DNA of 64,000 nt from an uncultured Aeromonadales bacterium (GTDB lineage Bacteria; Pseudomonadota; Gammaproteobacteria; Enterobacterales; Succinivibrionaceae): the NCBI GenBank assembly GCA_902761645.1, contig CACWLF010000003.1:1-64000 (forward strand), given 5' to 3'. Under the pieces are notes generated by a model that did not search any database, had not been told where the DNA came from, and saw only the letters and a list, made by a program, of their open reading frames with translations. Positions 8,384 to 17,462 of the stretch are shown here, in pieces (the stretch's first letter is position 1; each line of letters begins with the position of its first letter). The translations under genes were made by a program, and so were the position numbers.

Positions 8384-8599
8384 CAAAGCATTATGTTTAT
8401 AGGGATCTGTATCCGAATTATTGATTTTTATGGATAAATCAAATTGGAAACATTCAATTTTTTGGAATAGGTCATAAAATAATGATATAAAAATTATAAA
8501 ATGTGTCGTGTCACATAGAATTTGATTAATAAAATGTATTATCATTTTGTAAATTAAATTTTTTGGTAAAAGCGCGGCAAGCATTTAGGAGTAAGTAAA

Positions 8600-8980
8600 G
8601 TGGATAAGAATATCAAGATCCTTATCGTGGATGATTTTTCAACAATGCGCAGAATTATTAAAAACCTATTACGTGATTTAGGATTTACCAATACCCACGA
8701 AGCTGATGACGGCAATACGGCTTTACCTATGCTGAAGAGTGGAGATTTTCAGTTTGTTGTTACCGACTGGAACATGCCTGGCATGCAGGGTATCGACCTG
8801 CTGAAGGCCATCAGAGCGGATGAAAAACTGAAGACTCTTCCTGTTCTCATGGTTACTGCGGAAGCAAAGCGTGAACAGATTATTGAAGCCGCACAGGCCG
8901 GCGTCAACGGTTATATTGTTAAACCGTTTACAGCTGCAACGCTGAGTGAAAAACTGGATAAGATTTTTGCAAGATTATAA
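8600..8980 (+). CDS. cheY: Chemotaxis response regulator CheY
   Basis: Single-domain receiver that, when phosphorylated by CheA, binds the flagellar switch. All key residues are seen in the 126 residues: the acid pair D11/D12, phospho-acceptor D56 in [10 protein letters not shown]86 in MVTAEA and K108 in IVKPF. It starts with GTG after AGGAG. A gap of only about 98 bases separates it from cheA; the phosphatase gene cheZ that usually follows cheY in this type of operon is not there. Confidence 0.97.
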   Translation: MDKNIKILIVDDFSTMRRIIKNLLRDLGFTNTHEADDGNTALPMLKSGDFQFVVTDWNMPGMQGIDLLKAIRADEKLKTLPVLMVTAEAKREQIIEAAQAGVNGYIVKPFTAATLSEKLDKIFARL

Positions 8981-9078
8981 ACGACGGGAAGTCTGTTTTG
9001 GTTTGCGTAAGAATTTAATGAAAATATTAATAAGAAACTGACTTGCAATAAGCAGTGTCTTGCACGGGAGCACATAAC

Positions 9079-11226
9079 ATGGCGTATGATGGAGTAGATG
9101 AGGAAATATTACAGGACTTTATCGTTGAAGCTTCAGAAATTATAGAGACCCTGAACGAGCAGCTGGTTCAGCTGGAAGAAAGTCCTGAAGATCATGACCT
9201 GTTAAATGCTATTTTCCGCGGTTTCCATACGGTAAAGGGCGGTGCCGGTTTCCTTAGCCTGACCAACCTTGTGGAAGTTTGTCATGCGGCAGAAAACGTA
9301 TTTGATTCATTGCGTAACGGAAAAGTGTCGGTAAATCCTGTGGCAATGGATATTATTTTGCGGGCGTACGATTGTATCAAGGAGATGTTTGATCACGTAA
9401 CCAATCGCGAGGATTTTGATCCTGCTCCCAAGGATCTGCTTGCAGAGCTGAAACAGCTGGCAAACGGATCACTGCCTGCCAAAGCCGCGGCAACTCCTGC
9501 TCCGCCTCCTGCACCACCTAAGGAGGAAAAGCCTGCTCCTAAACAGATTGTTATTCCGGCAGGCAACCCTGACGATACTATAACAGATGACGAATTCGAA
9601 TCACTGCTTGATCAGCTTCACGGTGTCGGTCATGCTCCGGGATCCGCAGAAGATCAGCATAATCAGCTTGTTACCAGCGATGTGACGGATGCCGAGTTTG
9701 AAAAGCTTCTTGACGGGGTTTCCGGTGCCGGCACGGCCGGTGAAAGTGCCGAGTCAAAGGAAGAAACGCCTAAGCATCAGCCTACCGTGGAAGAGATTAT
9801 GTCCAATCCGGATGATACCATTACCGATGACGAGTTTGAGGCTCTGCTTGATCAGCTCCACGGAAAGGGGCATGCACCAGGTCAGGACGACAAGACCGGT
9901 TCAGCATCTGCCTCGAGTGCAGCAAAACCGGCAGCTTCAGAGACAGTCAAAACCGATGCTGCTGCGGCTCCTGCAGCCAAGCCTGCTGCCAAATCAGCAC
10001 CTGCGGTTCCGCCTGTTGAAAGTACTGTTCGTGTTGATACCAAGATACTTGATACCATCATGAACATGGTCGGAGAGCTTGTTCTGGTAAGAAACCGACT
10101 GATCAGTATCGGATCCATGCACAACGACGATGAACTGTCGAAGGCGGTATCCAATCTTGATGTTGTAACAGCAGACCTTCAGGGTGCTGTAATGAAGACC
10201 AGAATGCAGCCTGTGAAGAAGGTATTCGGTCGTTTCCCACGCGTTGTACGCGATTTGGCACGTAATTTAAACAAGGAAATTGAACTTGTTATGATCGGCG
10301 AGGATACCGATCTTGACAAGAACCTGGTCGATGCTCTGGCCGATCCTATGGTTCACCTGGTAAGAAATTCATGCGACCACGGTATTGAACTGCCGGAGGC
10401 ACGTATAAAAGCAGGAAAGCCGCCTAAGGGACAGATCAGACTCGAGGCCAGCCAGGAAGGAGATCATATTCTGCTGCGCATCATTGATGACGGTGCGGGT
10501 ATGGATCCTGAAAAGTTAAAGAAAGTTGCTCTTGATAAAGGAATCATCAATCAGGAAACCGCAAGCAAGATGAGCGATTCCGAAGCATTTCAGCTGATAT
10601 TCGCTCCGGGATTTTCAACCAAGAGTCAGATTACCGATATTTCCGGTCGCGGTGTCGGCATGGATGTGGTTAAGACATCAATTACCAAACTTAACGGTTC
10701 TCTGCATATTATTTCCGAAAAGGGCGTAGGCACCACACTTGAGATCAAGGTTCCTCTCACACTTGCGATTCTGCCTACACTGATGGTTCTGGTAGGCGGT
10801 CAGTCGTTTGCCCTGCCTCTGACATCTGTAAACGAAATATTCCATCTTGATCTGAGTCAGGTCAAGGTTGTTGACGGTCAGACAACCATTGTGATCCGTG
10901 AAAAGGCGATTGCACTGTTCTATCTGCAGGACTGGCTGATTCGGGATCCGAGCAAGATTGTACGACCTACACAGGGACATGTGGTTATTGTTCAGGTTGG
11001 TCAGCAGCAGATCGCGTTTGTGGTTGACGGTCTTATCGGTCAGGAAGAAGTTGTTATTAAGCCTCTTGATGATTTACTCAAGGGAACGCCGGGCATGGCA
11101 GGTGCAACCATTACCTCGGACGGCGGTATTGCCCTGATTATTGATGTACCGAATTTACTGAAACATTATGCACATCGCCAGTACAGAAATATGGCAGGTC
11201 TGTCGGGAGCTCCGGGAAGACTGTAA
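9079..11226 (+). CDS. cheA: Chemotaxis histidine kinase CheA
   Basis: Receptor-coupled kinase that phosphorylates CheY and CheB. Domains in order: Hpt with phospho-His about residue 50 (FHTVKGGAGF), a long Pro/Ala-rich linker, dimerisation helices, the HATPase (N box LVRNSCDHGIE, IIDDGAGMD, GRGVGMDVV) and a C-terminal CheW-like domain. In the linker the unit NPDDTITDDEFExLLDQLHG occurs twice (9565-9642 and 9805-9882, 24 of 26 residues the same over the full units), with a degenerate copy between. Similar acidic motifs occur in polar-array CheA proteins. No separate CheY-binding P2 domain is evident to me. The ATG at 9079 has GGGAG 8 bases before it; a GTG at 9055 would add eight residues. Confidence 0.96.
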   Translation: MAYDGVDEEILQDFIVEASEIIETLNEQLVQLEESPEDHDLLNAIFRGFHTVKGGAGFLSLTNLVEVCHAAENVFDSLRNGKVSVNPVAMDIILRAYDCIKEMFDHVTNREDFDPAPKDLLAELKQLANGSLPAKAAATPAPPPAPPKEEKPAPKQIVIPAGNPDDTITDDEFESLLDQLHGVGHAPGSAEDQHNQLVTSDVTDAEFEKLLDGVSGAGTAGESAESKEETPKHQPTVEEIMSNPDDTITDDEFEALLDQLHGKGHAPGQDDKTGSASASSAAKPAASETVKTDAAAAPAAKPAAKSAPAVPPVESTVRVDTKILDTIMNMVGELVLVRNRLISIGSMHNDDELSKAVSNLDVVTADLQGAVMKTRMQPVKKVFGRFPRVVRDLARNLNKEIELVMIGEDTDLDKNLVDALADPMVHLVRNSCDHGIELPEARIKAGKPPKGQIRLEASQEGDHILLRIIDDGAGMDPEKLKKVALDKGIINQETASKMSDSEAFQLIFAPGFSTKSQITDISGRGVGMDVVKTSITKLNGSLHIISEKGVGTTLEIKVPLTLAILPTLMVLVGGQSFALPLTSVNEIFHLDLSQVKVVDGQTTIVIREKAIALFYLQDWLIRDPSKIVRPTQGHVVIVQVGQQQIAFVVDGLIGQEEVVIKPLDDLLKGTPGMAGATITSDGGIALIIDVPNLLKHYAHRQYRNMAGLSGAPGRL

Positions 11227-11324
11227 ACAATATTGCTGTAGAATATGACTTTATTGATTAATGCAATGATAAAAACTGCTGCAATGCATAATGAATAAAA
11301 AGATTAATTAAAAGTAAGGTTGCT

Positions 11325-12719
11325 ATGGCTATAAGAGTTCTGATTGTTGACGATTCAAGCTTCTTCCGCAGAAGAATCAACGAGATTATTTCCTCCGATC
11401 CGGGGATGGAGGTAGTCGGTTCCGCTGCAAACGGCAAAGAGGCTGTGGCCATGGTGGCGGAACTGAGGCCTGATGTGGTTACCATGGACGTTGAAATGCC
11501 TGTTATGGACGGCATCAACGCGGTAAAGAACATCATGTCCACCAATCCTACTCCTATCATTATGTTTTCATCTCTGACCAAGGAAAGCGCCGATATAACC
11601 TTCAATGCACTGGAGGCGGGAGCTCTTGATTTCATTACCAAAACATTTGATGAAATAGCAAGAAACAAAGAGCAGATAATGTCGGTTATCCGTGACAAAA
11701 TCAGGGATATCTCAAGAAAAAAATACCAGGTTGTTTCCTTTGCCAGAAGTAAATACAACTACGGCCGGATCGGCGGAACATCGTCTTCCGGAGATGTGAA
11801 CCGCGGTTCTTCGGCAGCAGGCAGATTTTCAGAAACAGGTCATGGATTCAATAACGGCAGAAATGTTTCCGGTTCTGTTCATCCTGCCGGCGGATATTCG
11901 ACAAGACCGGCACCGGGAATTGTTCATAGAACAGGAGGTTCCCCAGGCGGCATATCAGGAAGATATACCGGCTATCACGGAACCATTTCATCGGGAAGCG
12001 GTTCTTTTCCGTATCATGGAACAGGTATTTCAACAGGTTTTGATTCGGGACATCATGACCACATTGAACCTGAGCAGAAGACCCCTGTTCCGATGTCCGT
12101 CAAAGAATTGACGGAAATAACCTTCAAACCTACAGGAAAAAGTTATTCCGTAGTTGCCATCGGTGCTTCAACCGGAGGTCCTATAGCTCTGCAGAACGTA
12201 CTGACGAGTCTGCCGTCGGATTTTCCGCTGCCGATAATTCTGGTTCAGCATATGCCGGGAACCTTCACAACGTCTTTTGCCGCGAGACTTGATAAACTAT
12301 CAAGAATCAAGGTTGTCGAGGCTCAGAACGGCGAACCGCTTCTTCCCGGATGCGCATATCTTGCTCCGGGAGGCAAGCAGATGTATGTTGAAAACAAAGA
12401 TCATCACAACTTTTTCCTGAAAGTTACGGATTCTGATCCGTCTATTAATTTTAAACCGTGCGTGGATTTAACATTTGCTTCCATAAACAATGCATATAAA
12501 GGCAAGGTTCTTGCAGTGATACTGACAGGAATGGGTTCCGACGGATGCAAGGGATGCCGTCTGCTCAGGCAGAGCGGTGCAACCATCTGGGCGCAGAATG
12601 AAGAAACCTGTGTAATTTACGGTATGCCTCAGGCTGTTGTCAATGAATCCACTGCTGAAATTACTCTGCCTATTCAGGATATAGGCAGGTGTATTGTCAA
12701 GGAAGTAATGTCTCATTAG
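11325..12719 (+). CDS. cheB: Chemoreceptor glutamate methylesterase CheB
   Basis: Removes methyl groups from chemoreceptor glutamates when phosphorylated, giving adaptation. The receiver (1-125) has D9/D10 and phospho-acceptor D55. The methylesterase (about 275-464) has S282 in GASTGGP, H309 in QHMPG and D406 in GMGSDG. Between them lies an unusually long linker of about 130 residues rich in Gly, Ser and His. At 464 residues it is clearly longer than the usual 350-380. It follows cheA by about 100 bases and precedes motC by 10. No cheR is in the window. Confidence 0.96.
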   Translation: MAIRVLIVDDSSFFRRRINEIISSDPGMEVVGSAANGKEAVAMVAELRPDVVTMDVEMPVMDGINAVKNIMSTNPTPIIMFSSLTKESADITFNALEAGALDFITKTFDEIARNKEQIMSVIRDKIRDISRKKYQVVSFARSKYNYGRIGGTSSSGDVNRGSSAAGRFSETGHGFNNGRNVSGSVHPAGGYSTRPAPGIVHRTGGSPGGISGRYTGYHGTISSGSGSFPYHGTGISTGFDSGHHDHIEPEQKTPVPMSVKELTEITFKPTGKSYSVVAIGASTGGPIALQNVLTSLPSDFPLPIILVQHMPGTFTTSFAARLDKLSRIKVVEAQNGEPLLPGCAYLAPGGKQMYVENKDHHNFFLKVTDSDPSINFKPCVDLTFASINNAYKGKVLAVILTGMGSDGCKGCRLLRQSGATIWAQNEETCVIYGMPQAVVNESTAEITLPIQDIGRCIVKEVMSH

Positions 12720-12728
12720 GAGTTTTTT

Positions 12729-13484
12729 GTGAGTTTATTAGGTGTCTTAATTGCGCTGGCTTCAATCATTACCGCCAACATAATCGAAGGCGGCAACCCT
12801 CTTGCCTTAATTGATATACCTGCGTTTTTTATCGTGCTTGGTTCCACTCTGGGTGCGGTTATCGTGCAGTTTCCTATGAAGACCCTGGTTGGCGCCGCGA
12901 AGGAGCTGAAGTGGATGATTGCACCGCCTAAACCTGATTATGCAGGTCTGGTGGAGGTTCTGGAAAATATGGCATCCACCGCGAGACAGCAGGGTCTGCT
13001 GGCGCTGGAAAATCAGATCCCGAGTGTTTCCGATCCGCTGACTCAGGCCGGTCTGCAGATGATTGTGGACGGTGTTGACAAGGAACAGCTGGTTGATCTT
13101 CTGGAAAAACAGATTTCATCTGAAGAATATCAGCTGGAGCAGAATGCAAAGGTGTTTGAAGCATACGGCGGTTATGCGCCGTGCATGGGTATCGTAGGTG
13201 CTGTGCTTGGTCTTATTCACGCCATGGGTCTGCTCGATCAGCCTGAACTGCTTGGTCCGTCCATCGGTGTAGCCTTTACAGCGACCATTTACGGTGTGGT
13301 GTCTGCAAATACCATATTCCTGCCGATGGGAAACCGCTGCAAGACCTGTAATCATGAAATTATGAAATTCAAGGAAATGACGCTTGAGGGTCTGATTTCC
13401 ATTGCATCAGGAGAAAACAGCATGCAGCTGAAACGCAGACTCGAACCTTATCTGCCGGAAGATTTAACTGGAGAAAAGAAATAG
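12729..13484 (+). CDS. motC: Flagellar motor stator protein MotC (MotA/PomA family)
   Basis: Inner-membrane stator subunit that, with MotD, couples ion flow to rotation. The 251 residues show four hydrophobic segments (about 4-22, 30-50, 150-170, 180-200) with the large cytosolic loop between the second and third, and the GGYAPCMGIVGAVLGLI segment typical of the family. It starts with GTG. The order cheB-motC-motD-parC matches the Pseudomonas chemotaxis operon, where motC/motD are the second stator set. Whether it uses protons or sodium is not evident. Confidence 0.93.
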   Translation: MSLLGVLIALASIITANIIEGGNPLALIDIPAFFIVLGSTLGAVIVQFPMKTLVGAAKELKWMIAPPKPDYAGLVEVLENMASTARQQGLLALENQIPSVSDPLTQAGLQMIVDGVDKEQLVDLLEKQISSEEYQLEQNAKVFEAYGGYAPCMGIVGAVLGLIHAMGLLDQPELLGPSIGVAFTATIYGVVSANTIFLPMGNRCKTCNHEIMKFKEMTLEGLISIASGENSMQLKRRLEPYLPEDLTGEKK

Positions 13485-13487
13485 TTT

Positions 13488-14579
13488 ATGGCCAAGAAAC
13501 CAAAAATTCCGGAGCATGAAAATCTTGAAAGGTGGATGGTGTCCTATGCCGATCTGCTTACGCTTCTTTTTGCACTTTTTGTTATTCTTTACGGTTTTGC
13601 CCTGTCTGCACAGACAGAGGTTAAAAGCATTGTTCAGGGTCTGGTGCAGAGTTTTGCCGATATGGGATTTGTAACTGCAAGACCAGGATCTTCTGCTCTT
13701 GTAGGAAATATGGGCATTGACGGTACCAAGTCGTCTGAATATCTGAGCAATGTTCCGCCGAACGAGGTTCCGATTGTGAATGCGCCGGTGGAAGGTGCCG
13801 GAGGTGTCCTCGACTGGGGTGCAAGCATCAACAATACAACGTCGCAGCAGTCATCCGATGATAAAACCGAGGCTGATGCCGAGGCCGAGAAGGATACCGG
13901 AAGCGGCGCATACGGACGTGACATGGAAACCCGTAATGAATCCGATATTGATTCCGTGGTTCCAAGCGATTCGATTAACGGTGCCGCGCTGGATTCGATT
14001 CAGCAGGAAATTTCACAGAATATTCAGGAACTGCTTGATGAAAATCTTGTGGCAATAACCCGCCAGGAGTCGTGGCTGACCATCGATTTCAACGCATCGC
14101 TGATGTTCCCTCAGGGAAGTGCAACAATCCTAAACCGGTTCAAGCCGATACTGGATAAACTTTCTGAGGTTCTCGGCGGGGTAAAAAACTATGTACATGT
14201 CAGAGGTTATACCGATAACAGATATTTAGGGGATGAACTGTATAAATCCAGCTGGGAACTGTCGGCTGCAAGAGCGATTTCAGTTCTGAACTATTTCACA
14301 GAAAAGGGAATTGAGCCCCGTCGCATGGCGGTGGAGGCATATGGTGAATTTTCTCCTTCCGCTTCAAATTCAACCAAGCGCGGACGAGAGAAGAACCGCA
14401 AGGTGACCATTGCCGTTTCAAAATATGCATATAATCCTAAGCCGCTGCCGATCATCGAGGATGATGATATTAAGGTAATGGATAAAGATCAGAGCAAGAA
14501 AGACAGCTTTCAGCCTGAAAATTATGATCTGATCCGCCTGCCTGATGGTACAATGCAGCTTAAGTCAAAGGAGAATTAA
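13488..14579 (+). CDS. motD: Flagellar motor stator protein MotD (MotB family)
   Basis: Partner of MotC that anchors the stator to peptidoglycan. One N-terminal membrane segment contains the essential acid D22 (SYADLLTLLFALFV). A periplasmic linker rich in acidic residues follows (about 95-165). The C-terminal OmpA-like domain (about 190-305) has VRGYTDNRYLG and a GREKNRKV stretch for peptidoglycan binding. A charged tail of about 50 residues extends past the domain. It begins 3 bases after motC and ends 2 bases before parC. Confidence 0.94.
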   Translation: MAKKPKIPEHENLERWMVSYADLLTLLFALFVILYGFALSAQTEVKSIVQGLVQSFADMGFVTARPGSSALVGNMGIDGTKSSEYLSNVPPNEVPIVNAPVEGAGGVLDWGASINNTTSQQSSDDKTEADAEAEKDTGSGAYGRDMETRNESDIDSVVPSDSINGAALDSIQQEISQNIQELLDENLVAITRQESWLTIDFNASLMFPQGSATILNRFKPILDKLSEVLGGVKNYVHVRGYTDNRYLGDELYKSSWELSAARAISVLNYFTEKGIEPRRMAVEAYGEFSPSASNSTKRGREKNRKVTIAVSKYAYNPKPLPIIEDDDIKVMDKDQSKKDSFQPENYDLIRLPDGTMQLKSKEN

Positions 14580-14581
14580 CG

Positions 14582-15367
14582 ATGATTGTTTGGACTACTG
14601 CTAATCAGAAAGGTGGTGTCGGCAAAACAACAACTTGTGTAAGCCTGGCAGGCTGGCTGGCAAAGGACGGAAAGAGAGTCCTTCTGCTTGATACCGACCC
14701 GCATGCGTCATTGACAAATTATTTCGATTACGATTCGGACGAGCTTCCTCATACCTTGTTTGATGTGTTTTTAAATCCTGATCTATCCACACAGGAGCTC
14801 CTGCAGATTATACTGCCGACAAAATATGAAAATATCAGCATTATGCCGGGCTCAATTGCTCTGGCTACGCTGGATCGAACACTTGGAGAGCAGGACGGTG
14901 TAGGTTTGATTCTGAAGAATTCCCTGGCAAAACTGCAGGATTATTATGATGTGGTTCTGATTGACTGCCCTCCGGTACTGGGAGTAATGATGGTAAACGC
15001 ACTGGCTGCAAGCACGCAGATCCTGGTTCCGACCCAGACTGAATTCCTTGCATTGAAGGGTCTTGAAAGAATGATGAAGACATTTGAGATTCTTCATTCC
15101 ACGGTGGACAAACCATATAAATACATAATTATTCCGACCATGTATGACAAGCGAACCAAGGCTTCCATTCTCAGTCTGCAGAGCATCAGGGAACATTACC
15201 ATGATCAGGTCTGGAAGAATTATATTCCGATAGATACCAAATTCAGAGATTCGAGTCATAAGCATGTTCCTCCTGCATATCTGATCCCGGATTCACGCGG
15301 AACACATGCTTATTACATACTTCTTCAGGATTTATTGAAAGAAGAAGGAAAGCTGAATGAGAAATAA
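14582..15367 (+). CDS. parC: Polar chemotaxis ParA-like ATPase ParC
   Basis: ParA/MinD-family ATPase that in Vibrio brings chemotaxis arrays to the cell pole. The P-loop NQKGGVGKTTTCVSLAG, LLDTDPHASLT and the IDCPPVLGVMMVNAL segment are clear. This is not the topoisomerase IV subunit of the same symbol. Its place between motD and parP, and the overlap with parP, are as in Vibrio and Pseudomonas and support the role better than sequence alone. Confidence 0.92.
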   Translation: MIVWTTANQKGGVGKTTTCVSLAGWLAKDGKRVLLLDTDPHASLTNYFDYDSDELPHTLFDVFLNPDLSTQELLQIILPTKYENISIMPGSIALATLDRTLGEQDGVGLILKNSLAKLQDYYDVVLIDCPPVLGVMMVNALAASTQILVPTQTEFLALKGLERMMKTFEILHSTVDKPYKYIIIPTMYDKRTKASILSLQSIREHYHDQVWKNYIPIDTKFRDSSHKHVPPAYLIPDSRGTHAYYILLQDLLKEEGKLNEK

Positions 15368-16877
15368 TGATACTCAGTATGAGGCAATGGCTTCATACTT
15401 CAAATCGATGCTTACTCCCGTTTCAGCACAGGAAATCAGGGAGAATCTGACCGATAAGCTGAGCAGTTCCGGCATGGTTGCCGAAGGCGTGACCAGGGAA
15501 CGTAATGAGGATGTTCCTGCGGTTCAGACTGCTGAATCAGCGGCTGCTCAGGCGCCGGAAACTTTGCCTGAGGTTCAGGATATTGCGGATGCATCCGCCG
15601 AAACTGAAAAATCAGCGGTTACGGATTCATCTGCCGGTGAGCAGGATTTCAATGTGCCTGAAAATACTGACAGCAGTGTGTCTGCAGCGCAGGACGAATC
15701 AGAAACCGCTGCAGTGAGCGGTGATGCGGACAGCTGCAGGGAAGAGACAGCTGTTCAGAATGCCGATGCTGTGGAGGCGGCGGAACAGCAGCAGGCGGCA
15801 GGCAGTGAAGAACCGGTTTCTGAAACATCTGATGCCGTTCAGCAGGACAGCGCGGTGCAGAATGCTGAAATTACCGAGCCTGCAGTTCCGGCCGGACAGA
15901 AAGATCAGACTGTTTCCGGAGAAAATCCTGAAACGGAGCGGAAATCAGAAAAATCCGAAGCAAAGCCTTCCTCTGCCGAAGGAAAGGATGAGAACAGGTT
16001 TGAATTCAGCAGTTCATATACACCTAAGGAAAATGATTCATTCATCGATCGTGATGTAATTCATTCAACATTCGATGCGCCTCCTCCTAATGTTATCGAG
16101 GCAAAACTGCAGAGTGAAATCAAGACTGTGAGAGAGCCTCAGATCCAGATTCAGTCGGCAAAACAGCCGGAGGTACGCCCTGTACTTGAACCTCGTCAGG
16201 AGACAATGGCCAAACTGTCACGTCTGATCGGTCAGGTTAAGCCGGAAACAAAGGTTGAGACCAAAACCGAAGTCAAGACCGAGGTTGTTACCATTACCGC
16301 TCCGCGCGTAAGAAATTTTGCAGCTGCAAGGGCTCTCGAGGAAACAGCATCAGACGTTAAAACAGAAGTTAAAACCGAACAGAAGACAGTGACGGCCCCT
16401 CCTGCTCCTGCTGTTGAAAAAGCGTGGGCGAATATTGAGACTGCCGATGAATTCCAGGCTCTGTTCTTTGTGGTTGACAGGGTAACCTTTGCCGTACCGC
16501 TCGTGGATCTGGGCACAATCAACAATATTGACAAGATAACCGCTTTGTTCGGCAAGCCGAACTGGTTCATGGGAATGATGAATGTACGTGATGAAAAAAT
16601 TCAGGTTGTAGATTTTGCCAAGTGGGCAATGCCTCAGATTGCTGTAGATCCAGAGAAATTCCAGTATGTGATCGAACTCGGGGCCTCAAAGTGGGGTATT
16701 ACCTGTACCGAACTGATCGGAACCCAGACTCTGAAGAGAAATCAGGTTCAGTGGCGTTCAAATTCAGGCAAACGTCCGTGGCTTGCCGGTATCGTTAAGG
16801 AAAAAATGTGCGCTTTGATCCATGTAACAGAATTGGTAAAACTATTTAAAAAAGGTGTTGATATCGATGGAAATTAG
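15357..16877 (+). CDS. parP: Array-integrating protein ParP (CheW-like domain)
   Basis: Links ParC to CheA and receptors in polar chemotaxis arrays. The C-terminal region (about 355-505) is a CheW-like domain (FFVVDRVTFAVPLVDLG, NWFMGMMNVRDEKIQVVDFA). The N-terminal 350 residues are low-complexity, rich in Ala, Glu, Gln and Ser, with three closely spaced Lys/Thr-rich KTEVKTE stretches (about 300-345). The length of 506 is at the long end. It overlaps parC by 11 bases, which suggests coupled translation. Confidence 0.9.
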   Translation: MRNNDTQYEAMASYFKSMLTPVSAQEIRENLTDKLSSSGMVAEGVTRERNEDVPAVQTAESAAAQAPETLPEVQDIADASAETEKSAVTDSSAGEQDFNVPENTDSSVSAAQDESETAAVSGDADSCREETAVQNADAVEAAEQQQAAGSEEPVSETSDAVQQDSAVQNAEITEPAVPAGQKDQTVSGENPETERKSEKSEAKPSSAEGKDENRFEFSSSYTPKENDSFIDRDVIHSTFDAPPPNVIEAKLQSEIKTVREPQIQIQSAKQPEVRPVLEPRQETMAKLSRLIGQVKPETKVETKTEVKTEVVTITAPRVRNFAAARALEETASDVKTEVKTEQKTVTAPPAPAVEKAWANIETADEFQALFFVVDRVTFAVPLVDLGTINNIDKITALFGKPNWFMGMMNVRDEKIQVVDFAKWAMPQIAVDPEKFQYVIELGASKWGITCTELIGTQTLKRNQVQWRSNSGKRPWLAGIVKEKMCALIHVTELVKLFKKGVDIDGN

Positions 16878-16967
16878 CACTGTGTTATGTTTTTTTTTAA
16901 TAAAATCCTGTAAGATCAAGCAAGGTGAATTTTAGAATTATATTTTTATATTGGTAAGGAGTAAATC

Positions 16968-17462
16968 GTGGCTGGAAGTCAGAATATTGCAGGTTCAGTA
17001 AGCGATAGTGAAGTTTTTCAGTGGGTTACCTTTCAGTTGGACCGTGAAACATATGGTGTCAACGTAAAGCAGGTTCGTGAGGTTCTTCGTTATACTGATA
17101 TTGCGCCTGTTCCAGGTGCACCTAGATATGTTTTGGGAATCATCAACCTGCGCGGTAATGTCGTTACAATCATTGACACAAGACTTCGTTTCGGTCTTGA
17201 AAGTACGGATATTACCGATAATACCAGAATTGTGATTATCGAGGCAGAAACTCAGACTGTCGGTATTCTGGTAGACAGCGTAGCCGAGGTTGTATATCTG
17301 AAATCATCGGAAATCGACGTTGCTCCTAGTGTAGGTACCGATGAGAGTGCCAAATTCATTCAGGGGGTATGCAACCGTGATGATGATCTGCTCATTCTGG
17401 TTGATCTTAACAAACTTCTGACAGATGAAGAGTGGAATGAATTAAGTCAGTTACAGCAGTAA
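16968..17462 (+). CDS. cheW: Chemotaxis coupling protein CheW
   Basis: Scaffold that couples receptors to CheA. A single CheW domain fills the 164 residues (FQLDRETYGVNVKQVREVLR, PGAPRYVLGIINLRGNVV, GILVDSVAEVV). It starts with GTG after AAGGAG. The stop overlaps the next start (TAATG), so cheW and the DUF2802 gene are coupled. Confidence 0.96.
   Translation: MAGSQNIAGSVSDSEVFQWVTFQLDRETYGVNVKQVREVLRYTDIAPVPGAPRYVLGIINLRGNVVTIIDTRLRFGLESTDITDNTRIVIIEAETQTVGILVDSVAEVVYLKSSEIDVAPSVGTDESAKFIQGVCNRDDDLLILVDLNKLLTDEEWNELSQLQQ

Larger units (their letters stand above)
8046..8599. other. 554-bp gap before cheY
   Basis: It contains no credible gene. From left to right it has a T-rich run near 8100-8200, a sigma-70 promoter (8234-8261), a GC-rich foldable element (8283-8383) and about 200 bases of very AT-rich sequence up to the cheY ribosome site. 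Confidence 0.6.

Noticed and set aside
8500..8520. CRP-like site TGTGT-CGTG-TCACA before cheY
   Set aside because: The half-sites are 4 bases apart instead of 6 and one differs from TGTGA, so it is not a normal CRP site.
16232..16570. Minus-strand reading frame opposite parP
   Set aside because: Shadow of the Lys/Thr repeats and CheW-like domain of parP.
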